NCBI GenBank assembly: GCA_030646675.1 | Contig: JAUSKX010000029.1 | Coordinates: 1-36,201, forward strand | From: Candidatus Azambacteria bacterium | Lineage (GTDB): Bacteria; Patescibacteriota; Minisyncoccia; UBA10092 | Length of the DNA stretch: 36,201 nucleotides | Reading direction: 5' to 3' | Shown here: positions 27,097-35,392 of the stretch, one piece after another | Numbering within the stretch: position 1 is the first letter of the stretch | Layout: each line of letters begins with the position of its first letter | Notes under the pieces: model-generated | What the model was told of the DNA's origin: nothing | Seen by the model: only the letters and a program-made list of their open reading frames with translations | The model's database searches: none | Made by a program: the position numbers and the translations under genes

Positions 27097-28813
27097 AAAT
27101 ATTAACCTCCTCTTTTCTTCCTTTAACGCTAACTTTACCCAAAAATTTAAAATTGTAATTTTCTTTGGCTTTATTTTTAACGCTTTCGCCGACTATTAAT
27201 TGCGTCCTGTACTCTTTATTAAGGCTCTCCAACCGCGACGCGACATTAACGGTATCGCCCATGGCAGTGTAATCAAATCTTAATTCCGAGCCGACATTGC
27301 CAACAACGGCCGGACCGCTATAAAGACCGATGCCTATATTTATTTCCGACTTGCCCAAAGAGATTAATTCACGATTCAAATCTTTCAATTTTTCTATCAT
27401 GCCTAAAGACGCTTTTATCGCGTTATCGGCTTGATTTTCATCTTTAAGCGGAGCTCCCCAAAAAGCCATAATGGCATCGCCGATATATTTATCGAGCACT
27501 CCTTTATTTTTTAATATTTCGCCGGTCATTAACGTAAAATATTTGTTAAGAATAGCGACCAGTTCCGTGGGGGTTGTTTTTTCGGAAAGCGAAGTAAATC
27601 CCCGGATATCGGAAAAAAGTACCGTGATTTCTTTTTCTTCTCCCCCTAAAGTTACTTTGTCACTGCTAAGAATATTTTCTAAAACTTCCTTAGAAACGTA
27701 TTTTGAAAAAATATTTCTTATTTGGCGTTTTTCTTTTTCAATAAAAAAATATCTGCAGGAAAATAGAAGAGCTGTTGAAAAAATCCAGGAAAAATTAATG
27801 TGAATTATATTAGCCGTAATACCTTTATCGAAAAGCAAAATGACAGCGATTAAATGGCCAAAACCCACAAAGAGACTCAACATTACCGATACTAATGAGC
27901 GCTTTGTAATTATAAAAAATAAAGCCGGAATAAGCGCCGCCATAAAAATCCATAGGAAAAAAACCCAGCGGTTAAGGGAAGAATAACGATAGCCTGAAAC
28001 AAGCATGTTGGCTATATTTGCCTGTATTTCCACGCCTGGCATTTCCGTGCCTTGCGAAAAAGGGGTGGGTTTTTCATCGTGAAGGTCCGGCGCCGTCGCT
28101 CCGATAAGAACAATTTTGTTTTCCAGGAACTTCGCGGCGTCGCCTTCCAAAACCCGCCAAAAAGGAATTCTTTGCACTGAACCGGACTGAACCGAAAAAA
28201 CAATCCGCGGGAATGCCTCCGATAATTCCCCGCCGGAAATGGTTATACCTGATTTTTTAACAATTTCGTAAGAAAAAGATTTGTAAGGAGATATTTCAAA
28301 AGGAAATTTCCTTACAATTCCGTCTTTATCAATCATTAAATTAACATGGCCCAAAAAAACATTTTTTGAATACCTAAAATTATCTATCGGAAGTAAAAAT
28401 CCACCGGAAGCTAAAGGCCTATTTTCTGAAATAACTAAATTTTTTGCTTCAATCGCCAAAACAACCGGATAAGAAACTTTAGCTAAAGCCTTTGCCAAAA
28501 CAAAGTCATCTTCGGCGCCGATTCTTGACGGTTCCGAAAAAACAACATCAAGGCCAACCGCGGCAGGCGAATTTTCTTGCATTTTTAAAAGCGCTTTGGC
28601 GAAAATTTCCCTGGGCCATGGCCACTGGCCTAAGCGGGTTATGGACTCGTTATCTATCGCCACTATAACCAAACTCTTATCTATCGGTTTAGGTGAAACT
28701 AAAGAATCTTCCAAAAAATATTCCCACCCGGTAAAGAGCCCAAAATTAAAAGACGCGCTGACAATTAAACCAGCCAATAATGCGACGCTGATGTTAGCCT
28801 GCGGTATTTTCAT
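27074..28813 (-). CDS. CHASE2 sensor-class III adenylate cyclase
   Basis: N-terminal CHASE2 (VIVAIDNESITRLGQWPWPRE), TM helices, cyclase core VLFSDIRGFTSLSE, LDKYIGDAIMAFWGAP, FDYTAMGDTVNVASRLE. Confidence 0.94.
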   Translation of the reverse strand: MKIPQANISVALLAGLIVSASFNFGLFTGWEYFLEDSLVSPKPIDKSLVIVAIDNESITRLGQWPWPREIFAKALLKMQENSPAAVGLDVVFSEPSRIGAEDDFVLAKALAKVSYPVVLAIEAKNLVISENRPLASGGFLLPIDNFRYSKNVFLGHVNLMIDKDGIVRKFPFEISPYKSFSYEIVKKSGITISGGELSEAFPRIVFSVQSGSVQRIPFWRVLEGDAAKFLENKIVLIGATAPDLHDEKPTPFSQGTEMPGVEIQANIANMLVSGYRYSSLNRWVFFLWIFMAALIPALFFIITKRSLVSVMLSLFVGFGHLIAVILLFDKGITANIIHINFSWIFSTALLFSCRYFFIEKEKRQIRNIFSKYVSKEVLENILSSDKVTLGGEEKEITVLFSDIRGFTSLSEKTTPTELVAILNKYFTLMTGEILKNKGVLDKYIGDAIMAFWGAPLKDENQADNAIKASLGMIEKLKDLNRELISLGKSEINIGIGLYSGPAVVGNVGSELRFDYTAMGDTVNVASRLESLNKEYRTQLIVGESVKNKAKENYNFKFLGKVSVKGRKEEVNIYEVQNQT

Positions 28814-30086
28814 CGGGAATAACTTTGGCTTTGACTTTAAAAATTGCTGATTTACCTAAAAGCACTTCGTTAGTTTTGGTATCTTTCCAAATAGCGGCAA
28901 CAGTTCCGGGGACTTCTCCGTATTCCGCGACATCGGGAGCAAGTTTCGCCGTAAAAACCCCCTGATTATTAATATCACCGATAAATCCCACGACTTTCCA
29001 TTCCACTTCCGTTGTGACATCGCGTTTTATTCCATTACTAATCATCATAGCTTTAAAATTTACCACCTCTTCCTCGGTAATTTCCCCAAGAGCGCGGTCC
29101 GGAACAATGGCGATAGAATTCACTCCCGAAGTGATTGGAGTGATTGCCTGTTTCTGGATTGGCTGTGGGGCGGGAAGTTTTGTGTCTATCTGTTTTTCGA
29201 CTTGTGTTTCTATTATATTTTTCTTTGGTTCCAAAATATTTATCCGCTCTTTAATTTTTTCTTTTATGGTTTCTCTGATTTCCTGTCTAAGTTCTTTCTT
29301 TATTTCTGGCATCTCTAGGCGGTTTTCTTTTAGTTGTTCAATTTTTTGGTTTATTTTTTCGTCCGCGGCCTTTGCTTTAACAATCCAATCTTCCTTTTTC
29401 ACTTCAACAGTAATAGCTATGGCCATTAATAATTTTTTTCCGGCTTTTATTTTTTCAACATCTTCTTTGGCAATACTTACCTGCTTATCCGGTTCAATCG
29501 TAACCATGGCATCTTTAATAGCCCTTTTCGTTTCCGGGTCCAAAACGGCAACTTCAACTTTGTTTTCCGAACCGATAACGCTGGACTGGCCGCTTACATA
29601 CTCCATTCCGAAAGCCGTTCCCCTAACCGTGGCAACCGCGTTGGAAGTTTCAACTTCCCACGAAGAATCCAGCGTGGCCAAAGAAAGAATTTTCGACCAA
29701 ACTTTTCCCAAAAGAAGGCTTATTTTTACGTTTAATTTTCCACTAGAGATGTCAAAATAACTGTTTTCAAGTACAAACTTTGTGTTTTCCGAAACGCGCA
29801 ATATTGAACCATCCGGAAAATAAAGATTGATAAAACCCTCTTTGGAAGTTTCTATCATGGCGCCGGCGGAAAGTTCATCGCCTGTTTGCAATTCTCTGAT
29901 TTGATTGCCGTTTTTAGCATCCAATTCAAAGGCCTTCGGAGTTAAGACCTCTACCCATACTTTCAGGGAATCAGCGGCAGGTAAAACAGTTAATTTTTCT
30001 TCATTGCGAGAAAATTTACCGGCAAGCGCAAAGCCAACAACGGCTAATATTATTAAAATTACGATGGCAATAATTATTTTTTTCAT
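28794..30086 (-). CDS. FecR domain-containing protein with Ig-like C-terminus
   Basis: IRELQTGDELSAGAMIETSKEGFINLYFPDGSILRVSENTKFVLE and VATVRGTAFGMEY; signal-anchor start at 30086. Confidence 0.88.
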   Translation of the reverse strand: MKKIIIAIVILIILAVVGFALAGKFSRNEEKLTVLPAADSLKVWVEVLTPKAFELDAKNGNQIRELQTGDELSAGAMIETSKEGFINLYFPDGSILRVSENTKFVLENSYFDISSGKLNVKISLLLGKVWSKILSLATLDSSWEVETSNAVATVRGTAFGMEYVSGQSSVIGSENKVEVAVLDPETKRAIKDAMVTIEPDKQVSIAKEDVEKIKAGKKLLMAIAITVEVKKEDWIVKAKAADEKINQKIEQLKENRLEMPEIKKELRQEIRETIKEKIKERINILEPKKNIIETQVEKQIDTKLPAPQPIQKQAITPITSGVNSIAIVPDRALGEITEEEVVNFKAMMISNGIKRDVTTEVEWKVVGFIGDINNQGVFTAKLAPDVAEYGEVPGTVAAIWKDTKTNEVLLGKSAIFKVKAKVIPDENTAG

Positions 30087-30090
30087 AAAC

Positions 30091-30567
30091 TTATTTAATC
30101 CCCAAAAGCTGGACTTCAAAAATCAGCGTCGCGTTTGGCGGAATTGCATTACCCGCGCCACCGGAACCATAGGCCAATTCCGAAGGGATAGTCAATTTTC
30201 TCGCTTCTCCAATTTTCATTCCCTCAACTCCGATATCCCAGCCCGGAATAACTTTGCCCGCCCCCAAGGGAAATTCAAACGGAGTCCCTCTGTCAACGCT
30301 GGAATCAAATTTCGTTCCATTTTCCAACATACCTATATAATGCACGGAAACCGTGTCGCCTTTTTTGGCAACTGCTCCCGCCCCTTCTTTTAAGATTTCT
30401 ATTTCCACGCCCTGTTTATTCATTTTTTGATTGTTTAATTTTAAGTCTATTATTTCATCCTGTTTTACTGTGCCGGTATCATTTTTATTTTTATCATAAA
30501 AAATAAAAAAACCGGAAACTATTAAAACTGTCGCTGTTGCAAAAGCTATAATTTGAGTTTTATTCAT
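30091..30567 (-). CDS. FKBP-type peptidyl-prolyl cis-trans isomerase
   Basis: VSVHYIGMLENGTKFDSSVDRGTPFEFPLGAGKVIPGWDIGVEGMKIGE; start MNKTQIIAFATA at 30567. Confidence 0.95.
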   Translation of the reverse strand: MNKTQIIAFATATVLIVSGFFIFYDKNKNDTGTVKQDEIIDLKLNNQKMNKQGVEIEILKEGAGAVAKKGDTVSVHYIGMLENGTKFDSSVDRGTPFEFPLGAGKVIPGWDIGVEGMKIGEARKLTIPSELAYGSGGAGNAIPPNATLIFEVQLLGIK

Positions 30568-30586
30568 ATTGATTATAATAACAAAA

Positions 30587-30608
30587 ACCGCTTGGTAAAC
30601 CAAGCGGT
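30587..30608 (-). terminator. Rho-independent terminator
   Basis: Minus strand ACCGCTTGGTTTACCAAGCGGT followed by TTTTGTT. Confidence 0.85.
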
Positions 30609-30620
30609 GAAAATAATTTT

Positions 30621-31256
30621 CTAACCTTTGAGCCGCCAGTGCCACGGCTCGAACATAATCCCATCCCTATTCCCTTCCGGATAAGATAAATAAAAACCAT
30701 ACTTGCTGGCATTTTGCGTCAGCCATTTGTACTCGATTGTCTTTTCAAAATTCGCCGGTCCAATATTCGACGAATCACCGCCCATGGCGCAGAAATCAAT
30801 CGCCTGATTTTTAGCGTCCCCGTGTTCGCTATAACCGGGAAAAGCAACTCCTTTTACCGTTCTTAAAAGGTCAAACTTGTTATCTTTCAAGTATCGCAAG
30901 AAAACAATTGATTGGTAAGCGGGCGACCTATAACCGGAAAAAATTGCTAATCTTTTTCCGATATCGTCTTCCAAAATTCTGTTCATTTCCCAAAATACCA
31001 AAAAGACCTGCTTAGGCAAGAAATGCCCGTTGATTCTTATCAGATTTTTGGGAATCGCCCCCACGCCTATAAACTTCCCATTGAATCCAAAATCTCTGGG
31101 ATTCAGTTTTATAAAGCTTTGGACGAGGCGGTTTTCGAATTCGTTTAAAAGCCTATATAATTCCGAAAAAGAAATAATTTTCAAATTTCTTTCCTCGCGC
31201 AGTTTTTCCAAAATGGCGCCAATTATCTTTTCATCTAAAAATGCCAATTTTTCCAT
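30621..31256 (-). CDS. M15/VanY-like D-Ala-D-Ala carboxypeptidase
   Basis: SGYRSPAYQS, GYSEHGDAKNQAIDF, FEPWHWRLKG; SD GGAGGTG positions the start at 31256. Confidence 0.85.
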   Translation of the reverse strand: MEKLAFLDEKIIGAILEKLREERNLKIISFSELYRLLNEFENRLVQSFIKLNPRDFGFNGKFIGVGAIPKNLIRINGHFLPKQVFLVFWEMNRILEDDIGKRLAIFSGYRSPAYQSIVFLRYLKDNKFDLLRTVKGVAFPGYSEHGDAKNQAIDFCAMGGDSSNIGPANFEKTIEYKWLTQNASKYGFYLSYPEGNRDGIMFEPWHWRLKG

Positions 31257-31319
31257 TTCCATCACCTCCAAAAAATAGATATCACGAATCCCCCCACGGT
31301 GTCAATTATTTGGCTTTAA

Positions 31320-31718
31320 TTACTCCGTAGTAACACCGTCGAATTCCGGGCTGTCGGCTTCGGCTTCTTCTTTGGTGGTTCGGACAACGCCGCCTTTGTG
31401 GTGCGCCGGGGAATAAATGGTATATAGTTTCAAATCTTCCGCGCCGGACACGTTGATAATATTATGCCGGGCGCCGGCCGGCACGACAATAACCGAGCCA
31501 TTTTCAAGATTGTATTCATTGCCGTCAATTACGCATTTCCCCTGTCCTTTTTCAAAACGAAAAAATTGGTCATTGTCCGTGTGGACTTCCATCCCAATTT
31601 CTTCATTGGGTTTCAAACTCATCAATACCAACTGGCTGTGCCTTCCGGTATATAACACCTTGCGGAAATCAGTATTTTCTAAAGTCTCTTTTTCAATATT
31701 CGCGTTAAATCCTTTCAT
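31320..31718 (-). CDS. Cupin domain-containing protein
   Basis: EIGMEVHTDNDQFFRFEKGQGKCVIDGNEYNLENGSVIVVPAGARHNIIN. Confidence 0.93.
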   Translation of the reverse strand: MKGFNANIEKETLENTDFRKVLYTGRHSQLVLMSLKPNEEIGMEVHTDNDQFFRFEKGQGKCVIDGNEYNLENGSVIVVPAGARHNIINVSGAEDLKLYTIYSPAHHKGGVVRTTKEEAEADSPEFDGVTTE

Positions 31719-31779
31719 AAAATTTTTAATTTTTTATTAAATAATACTGTTTATATTAACAGAATTTTTAAAAATTAAA

Positions 31780-31801
31780 AACCCCCGCCTTGGCGGGGGT
31801 T
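31780..31801 (-). terminator. Rho-independent terminator of SPFH gene
   Basis: AACCCCCGCC-AAGGCGGGGGTT followed by TTTAATTTTT on the minus strand. Confidence 0.9.
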
Positions 31802-31806
31802 ATGTA

Positions 31807-32898
31807 TTAATTCGATTTGGAAGCCTCAAAAACATTCACCAGGCCAGCCATTACCTTTGATACATCTCCGGCCGGAATGATAACTTTGGTCCCCGTCGCG
31901 AATGACTTGGCAACTTCTAGGCCAATTTGGAACTGGGCGTAGGCCTTGCCGTCTTCGGCTGTTGTCGGCTGGTCCTGTTTCTTTCCGACAAAAGCGGCTA
32001 TTTCGGCATTTTTGGCCAGCGCCTTATTTCTCGATTCTGTCAGTTCGGCCTCTGATTTATTAATCAAGGTTTTGGAATTAAATTCTTGGATTGCCAATCT
32101 CTTTTCGGCTTCAATTGTTTCCGATTCCTTCGCTAATCTTTGCTTCTTAACATTCTCCAAAGCGTCAAGCACATCCTGGGCATCTTTTTTAAACTTAATG
32201 TCCTCAATCCGCAAAATGAGAAGTTCCGCGCCCAGTCTTTCAAAATTGGGAATACAGATTATCTCGTTCCTGATTTTCTCGCCAATCGGTATGGCTATTC
32301 CATTTTCTTCCGTTGTACGGCTTAGAATAGCCGTGAGCTCCATTTTTGCCAGAACTCCTCTGGTGCCGCCCATAACAAGGTCATGAAACATTTCGGAAAG
32401 AAATGGCGAATCGCCGTTTGCATCAATGCCACCGCCAAGTTCAAATACTTTTCCCGGATTTACGATTTTATAGCTGAAAAAAATCTCGGGAAATATATTT
32501 ATACCTTCGGCGGTGGAAAACGATTCCGCCCTGTTCAAATACACGTCTTCGGTTTCGTCGATTTTCTTTGCGTTTATTTCTTCCTTATGTTGCCGCAAAG
32601 AAATCTCCACAATTCTTTCCAAAATCGGAAAAATAAATGTCCACCCTTCCTTTTTTACCAGATAATTATCGCCGACCATCACCCGGCTGCCAAACCGAAA
32701 CATCAATCCGGCGAAGGCCGGTTTTACGGTTCTGAACGCTAAAATGGCCCAGAACAGTCCGCCGATTAAAGCGGCTGAAGCCGGCAACCATCCATCCTCA
32801 AAGAAAAAGAGGCTACCACCGATAACCATAAACATCACAAAAATAGCTGGAACCAACAATCCGAACAAATCATCATCTTTCCCTTTATTCTCAGTCAT
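31807..32898 (-). CDS. SPFH/band 7 family membrane protein
   Basis: Two N-terminal TM helices then a band-7-like domain and coiled coil AKESETIEAEKRLAIQEFNSKTLINKSEAELTESRNKALAKNAEIA. Confidence 0.75.
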   Translation of the reverse strand: MTENKGKDDDLFGLLVPAIFVMFMVIGGSLFFFEDGWLPASAALIGGLFWAILAFRTVKPAFAGLMFRFGSRVMVGDNYLVKKEGWTFIFPILERIVEISLRQHKEEINAKKIDETEDVYLNRAESFSTAEGINIFPEIFFSYKIVNPGKVFELGGGIDANGDSPFLSEMFHDLVMGGTRGVLAKMELTAILSRTTEENGIAIPIGEKIRNEIICIPNFERLGAELLILRIEDIKFKKDAQDVLDALENVKKQRLAKESETIEAEKRLAIQEFNSKTLINKSEAELTESRNKALAKNAEIAAFVGKKQDQPTTAEDGKAYAQFQIGLEVAKSFATGTKVIIPAGDVSKVMAGLVNVFEASKSN

Positions 32899-32967
32899 AT
32901 TCTCCACCTAATCCCTTTCAATAAGATTGTTTATTTTTAATCAAAAGTTGTTAAAAAGCTAAAAACA

Positions 32968-32990
32968 AAATAGCACTTTTGGTGCTATTT
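32968..32990 (-). terminator. Second of two tandem terminators
   Basis: Minus strand AAATAGCACC-AAAAGTGCTATTTT followed by GTTTTT. Confidence 0.7.
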
Positions 32991-33003
32991 GTCAAAAAAT
33001 AAA

Positions 33004-33023
33004 ACCCGGGAATTCTCCCGGGA
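33004..33023 (-). terminator. Rho-independent terminator of 33029-33517 CDS
   Basis: CCCGGGAGAATTCCCGGG stem then TTTTATTTTTTG on the minus strand. Confidence 0.85.
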
Positions 33024-33028
33024 ATATT

Positions 33029-33517
33029 TTACATTTCGTCATTTTTCGGCCCCTTTTCGCCGATAATCCGGATAAGATTTTCAACGGTTTTGCCGGCGAA
33101 AATCCTTACCGACCTGACATCAATTAATTTACTCACTCTCTCACGATGGACTAATAAAGGCTCCTTCAAACTTTTATTCAAATCCAAGTATATAAAAATC
33201 ATTTTGTCATCCGGGTCCATGACCCTGTAGAACTCCAAAACAAACACTCTGTGCTGACCGGAGATTTTGTCGCGATTTTCTTTCATAAATCGCAGAAGTT
33301 CCTCGCTGAATACCACGAAAAAAGCTTTGTATGCCTGCGTTTCGGCGTAGCCATCATGAATGATATTGATATCTACCCGCAACTCCGACCCCAGTTCCCC
33401 TGCTTTTGTTTCCGGGATAAGCACAAAAATCAGCACCATAGCTACAAATACCGCAAAAACAATCAGTATAAAAATTGCGAAATAGCGTTTTGCTTCTTCT
33501 GCATTCATCTCAATCAC
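33029..33517 (-). CDS. Hypothetical single-TM protein
   Basis: 162 aa, N-terminal TM, strong SD (GGGGGAGGTGA). Confidence 0.65.
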   Translation of the reverse strand: MIEMNAEEAKRYFAIFILIVFAVFVAMVLIFVLIPETKAGELGSELRVDINIIHDGYAETQAYKAFFVVFSEELLRFMKENRDKISGQHRVFVLEFYRVMDPDDKMIFIYLDLNKSLKEPLLVHRERVSKLIDVRSVRIFAGKTVENLIRIIGEKGPKNDEM

Positions 33518-33631
33518 CTCCCCCTCATTGTTAAAGGTCTTTTCCGCCCTCTATCCTGCCCCTAGAGTACAAATCTTGACCCAAAAAGTCAAATTTATTC
33601 CCCACCCATCATTCCGCTTAATAAACTGTCT

Positions 33632-34030
33632 TTATTTGTTTAGATAAGTAATAGTGAGCTGCAAAACGGTAGCAAATGAAACCCAAAGTAAATATGGGAT
33701 TTGAATATAAGCAATCCAGCGCGCGTGCGGATAAATGGCCGCCATTGCCCAAATAAGCGTGCCTAAAATTAATAAAATATCAATCGCCGCTAATAAATTA
33801 TTTTTGAGCCCGAATTGCAAATAAGTGAAAGAAAAATTGAAAATAAGATTTAAAATAAACGGCAAAGCGACCAAAAACGGAATTTGATTCCGCCAAGCCA
33901 TATAAAATACCTTACCGAAAGAAACTGCAATTAAAATATAAAGAAAAGTCCACACCGGACCGAAAAGCCACGATGGCGGCGCCCATGTGGGCTTTATTAA
34001 AGTCGAATACCAACCATACGCGCTGTTCAT
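33632..34030 (-). CDS. tspO: TspO/MBR family tryptophan-rich sensory protein
   Basis: WYSTLIKPTWAPPSWLFGPVWTFLYILIAVSFGKV and five TM helices. Confidence 0.93.
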   Translation of the reverse strand: MNSAYGWYSTLIKPTWAPPSWLFGPVWTFLYILIAVSFGKVFYMAWRNQIPFLVALPFILNLIFNFSFTYLQFGLKNNLLAAIDILLILGTLIWAMAAIYPHARWIAYIQIPYLLWVSFATVLQLTITYLNK

Positions 34031-34058
34031 ATTTTTTATTTTTTATTTACTAATTTCT

Positions 34059-34096
34059 ACAACACTCTCACATTCTGCAGAATGTGAGAGTGTTGT
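34059..34096. promoter_or_regulatory. 38-bp perfect palindrome upstream of tspO
   Basis: ACAACACTCTCACATTCTGCAGAATGTGAGAGTGTTGT. Confidence 0.8.
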
Positions 34097-34374
34097 TAGT
34101 TGGGAAAGGTTTTAATAAACTTACAAAAGGTCTTGCCGTAAGGCGAAAGAGAATGAGCGACTTCCCTGCCCTGATATTTTTTATCAACCAAGCCGGCCTG
34201 AACTAATTTTCTGGTATGTTCGGAAATAGTTTTCATATTACAATCCAGCCTATCGGCAATCTTTTCTAAACAAATGCCGTCATTACCGGCAATTAAATTC
34301 AGTATATCAATACGGCGGTGATTGGCCACGCCTTTGAAATGTCTTTCCAATTGTTTGGCAGTTTTTATCTCCAT
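34096..34374 (-). CDS. ArsR-like winged-helix transcriptional regulator
   Basis: RIDILNLIAGNDGICLEKIADRLDCNMKTISEHTRKLVQAGLVDKKYQGREVAHSLSPYG. Confidence 0.88.
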   Translation of the reverse strand: MEIKTAKQLERHFKGVANHRRIDILNLIAGNDGICLEKIADRLDCNMKTISEHTRKLVQAGLVDKKYQGREVAHSLSPYGKTFCKFIKTFPN

Positions 34375-34399
34375 ATACCCATACTACAATATTATTACA

Positions 34400-34433
34400 A
34401 ACACTCCAACATTCTGCAGAATGTTGGAGTGTT
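34400..34433. promoter_or_regulatory. 34-bp perfect palindrome upstream of ArsR-like gene
   Basis: AACACTCCAACATTCTGCAGAATGTTGGAGTGTT, same core as 34059-34096. Confidence 0.8.
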
Positions 34434-34465
34434 GTGAATGGGAAAATGCAGGAGTGTTGTGAATG
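34426..34465. repeat. Direct repeat of operator half-site
   Basis: ggagtgttgtgaatg at 34426-34440 and 34451-34465. Confidence 0.75.
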
Positions 34466-34526
34466 AAGATATTTGCCGCATCGCTTTTTTTCATAAAAAT
34501 TTTTCTAATTATAAAATTTATTTTTA

Positions 34527-35369
34527 TTACAAAAAATACATATCCTGTCCGCGATCTCCAACGCCAAGATATTCCGCCCCTCCTTTTAAAATGGCTTCAA
34601 ATGGTTTGCAAGCGAAACAACCTCTATCTCCGCGAGGACAATTAAAAGTTTTTTTCTCCCGAGCAACTTTCACTTGCAAAGCAATCGCCAACACTTTTTT
34701 TCTTGCCTCATCAATATCGGGTAAAATCATATCAACAGGTTTGTCATTTCTATCGAGATACCAATATGACGCGCCGGAAACTTTACGATTTTGTAAGGCG
34801 TTCAAAAGCAGAAGATATATTGGAAGCTGAAGAGAATCCCCGCCCTCATCATGTTTGCCTGTCTTAAAATCAAGAATGCGGATACTATCGTCTTGTTCAA
34901 CGTATTCCAACCAGTCAATTAATCCACATAAAATTATATTTTCTTCATCAGATAGAAAAAAATTCGGCGGCATGCCATTGTGGCTTTCTTTGAGGCGTAT
35001 TATTTTTTGAGCAATCGGTCCCGGATTTTTTATAACTCGTTCCACCATGACCCTGCCGCGAATCTTTGCTTCAGATTCTTCCATTTCATTTTTGAATCCT
35101 CCCATTTTGCCGGAAACTTTCGCCCAAGCTTGTTCAAAATCCGCTAAAAGATCACACTTGGTTCTTTTGTTGAAAGGAATATTTTTTAGTGATTCAAGAG
35201 TTGTGTGAACCGCCTGACCAAGCGAAAGCGCTGGATTTACAATATTTATTTTTCTGCCTGTTTTGGGGTCTTTATAAACATTGCGCAGATAATAAGCTCG
35301 CGGACATTTCAAAAAGTCCCCCATGGAAGAGTGCGACACCCATATTGCCGTATATTTATCTTGAGTCAT
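34527..35369 (-). CDS. PD-(D/E)XK (RecB/Cas4-like) nuclease with putative Fe-S cysteines
   Basis: HSSMGDFLKCPRAYYLRNVY, LCGLIDWLEYVEQDDSIRILDFKTGK (active-site D...DxK), QLPIYLLLL, CPRGDRGCFACKPFE. Confidence 0.88.
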   Translation of the reverse strand: MTQDKYTAIWVSHSSMGDFLKCPRAYYLRNVYKDPKTGRKINIVNPALSLGQAVHTTLESLKNIPFNKRTKCDLLADFEQAWAKVSGKMGGFKNEMEESEAKIRGRVMVERVIKNPGPIAQKIIRLKESHNGMPPNFFLSDEENIILCGLIDWLEYVEQDDSIRILDFKTGKHDEGGDSLQLPIYLLLLNALQNRKVSGASYWYLDRNDKPVDMILPDIDEARKKVLAIALQVKVAREKKTFNCPRGDRGCFACKPFEAILKGGAEYLGVGDRGQDMYFL

Positions 35370-35392
35370 TATTATTTCTTCGTTCGTATATT

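Noticed and set aside
29014-29760. Plus-strand 248-aa ORF
   Set aside because: Fully antisense to the FecR-domain gene; Ser/Phe/Ile-rich low-complexity translation, no family match recognisable.
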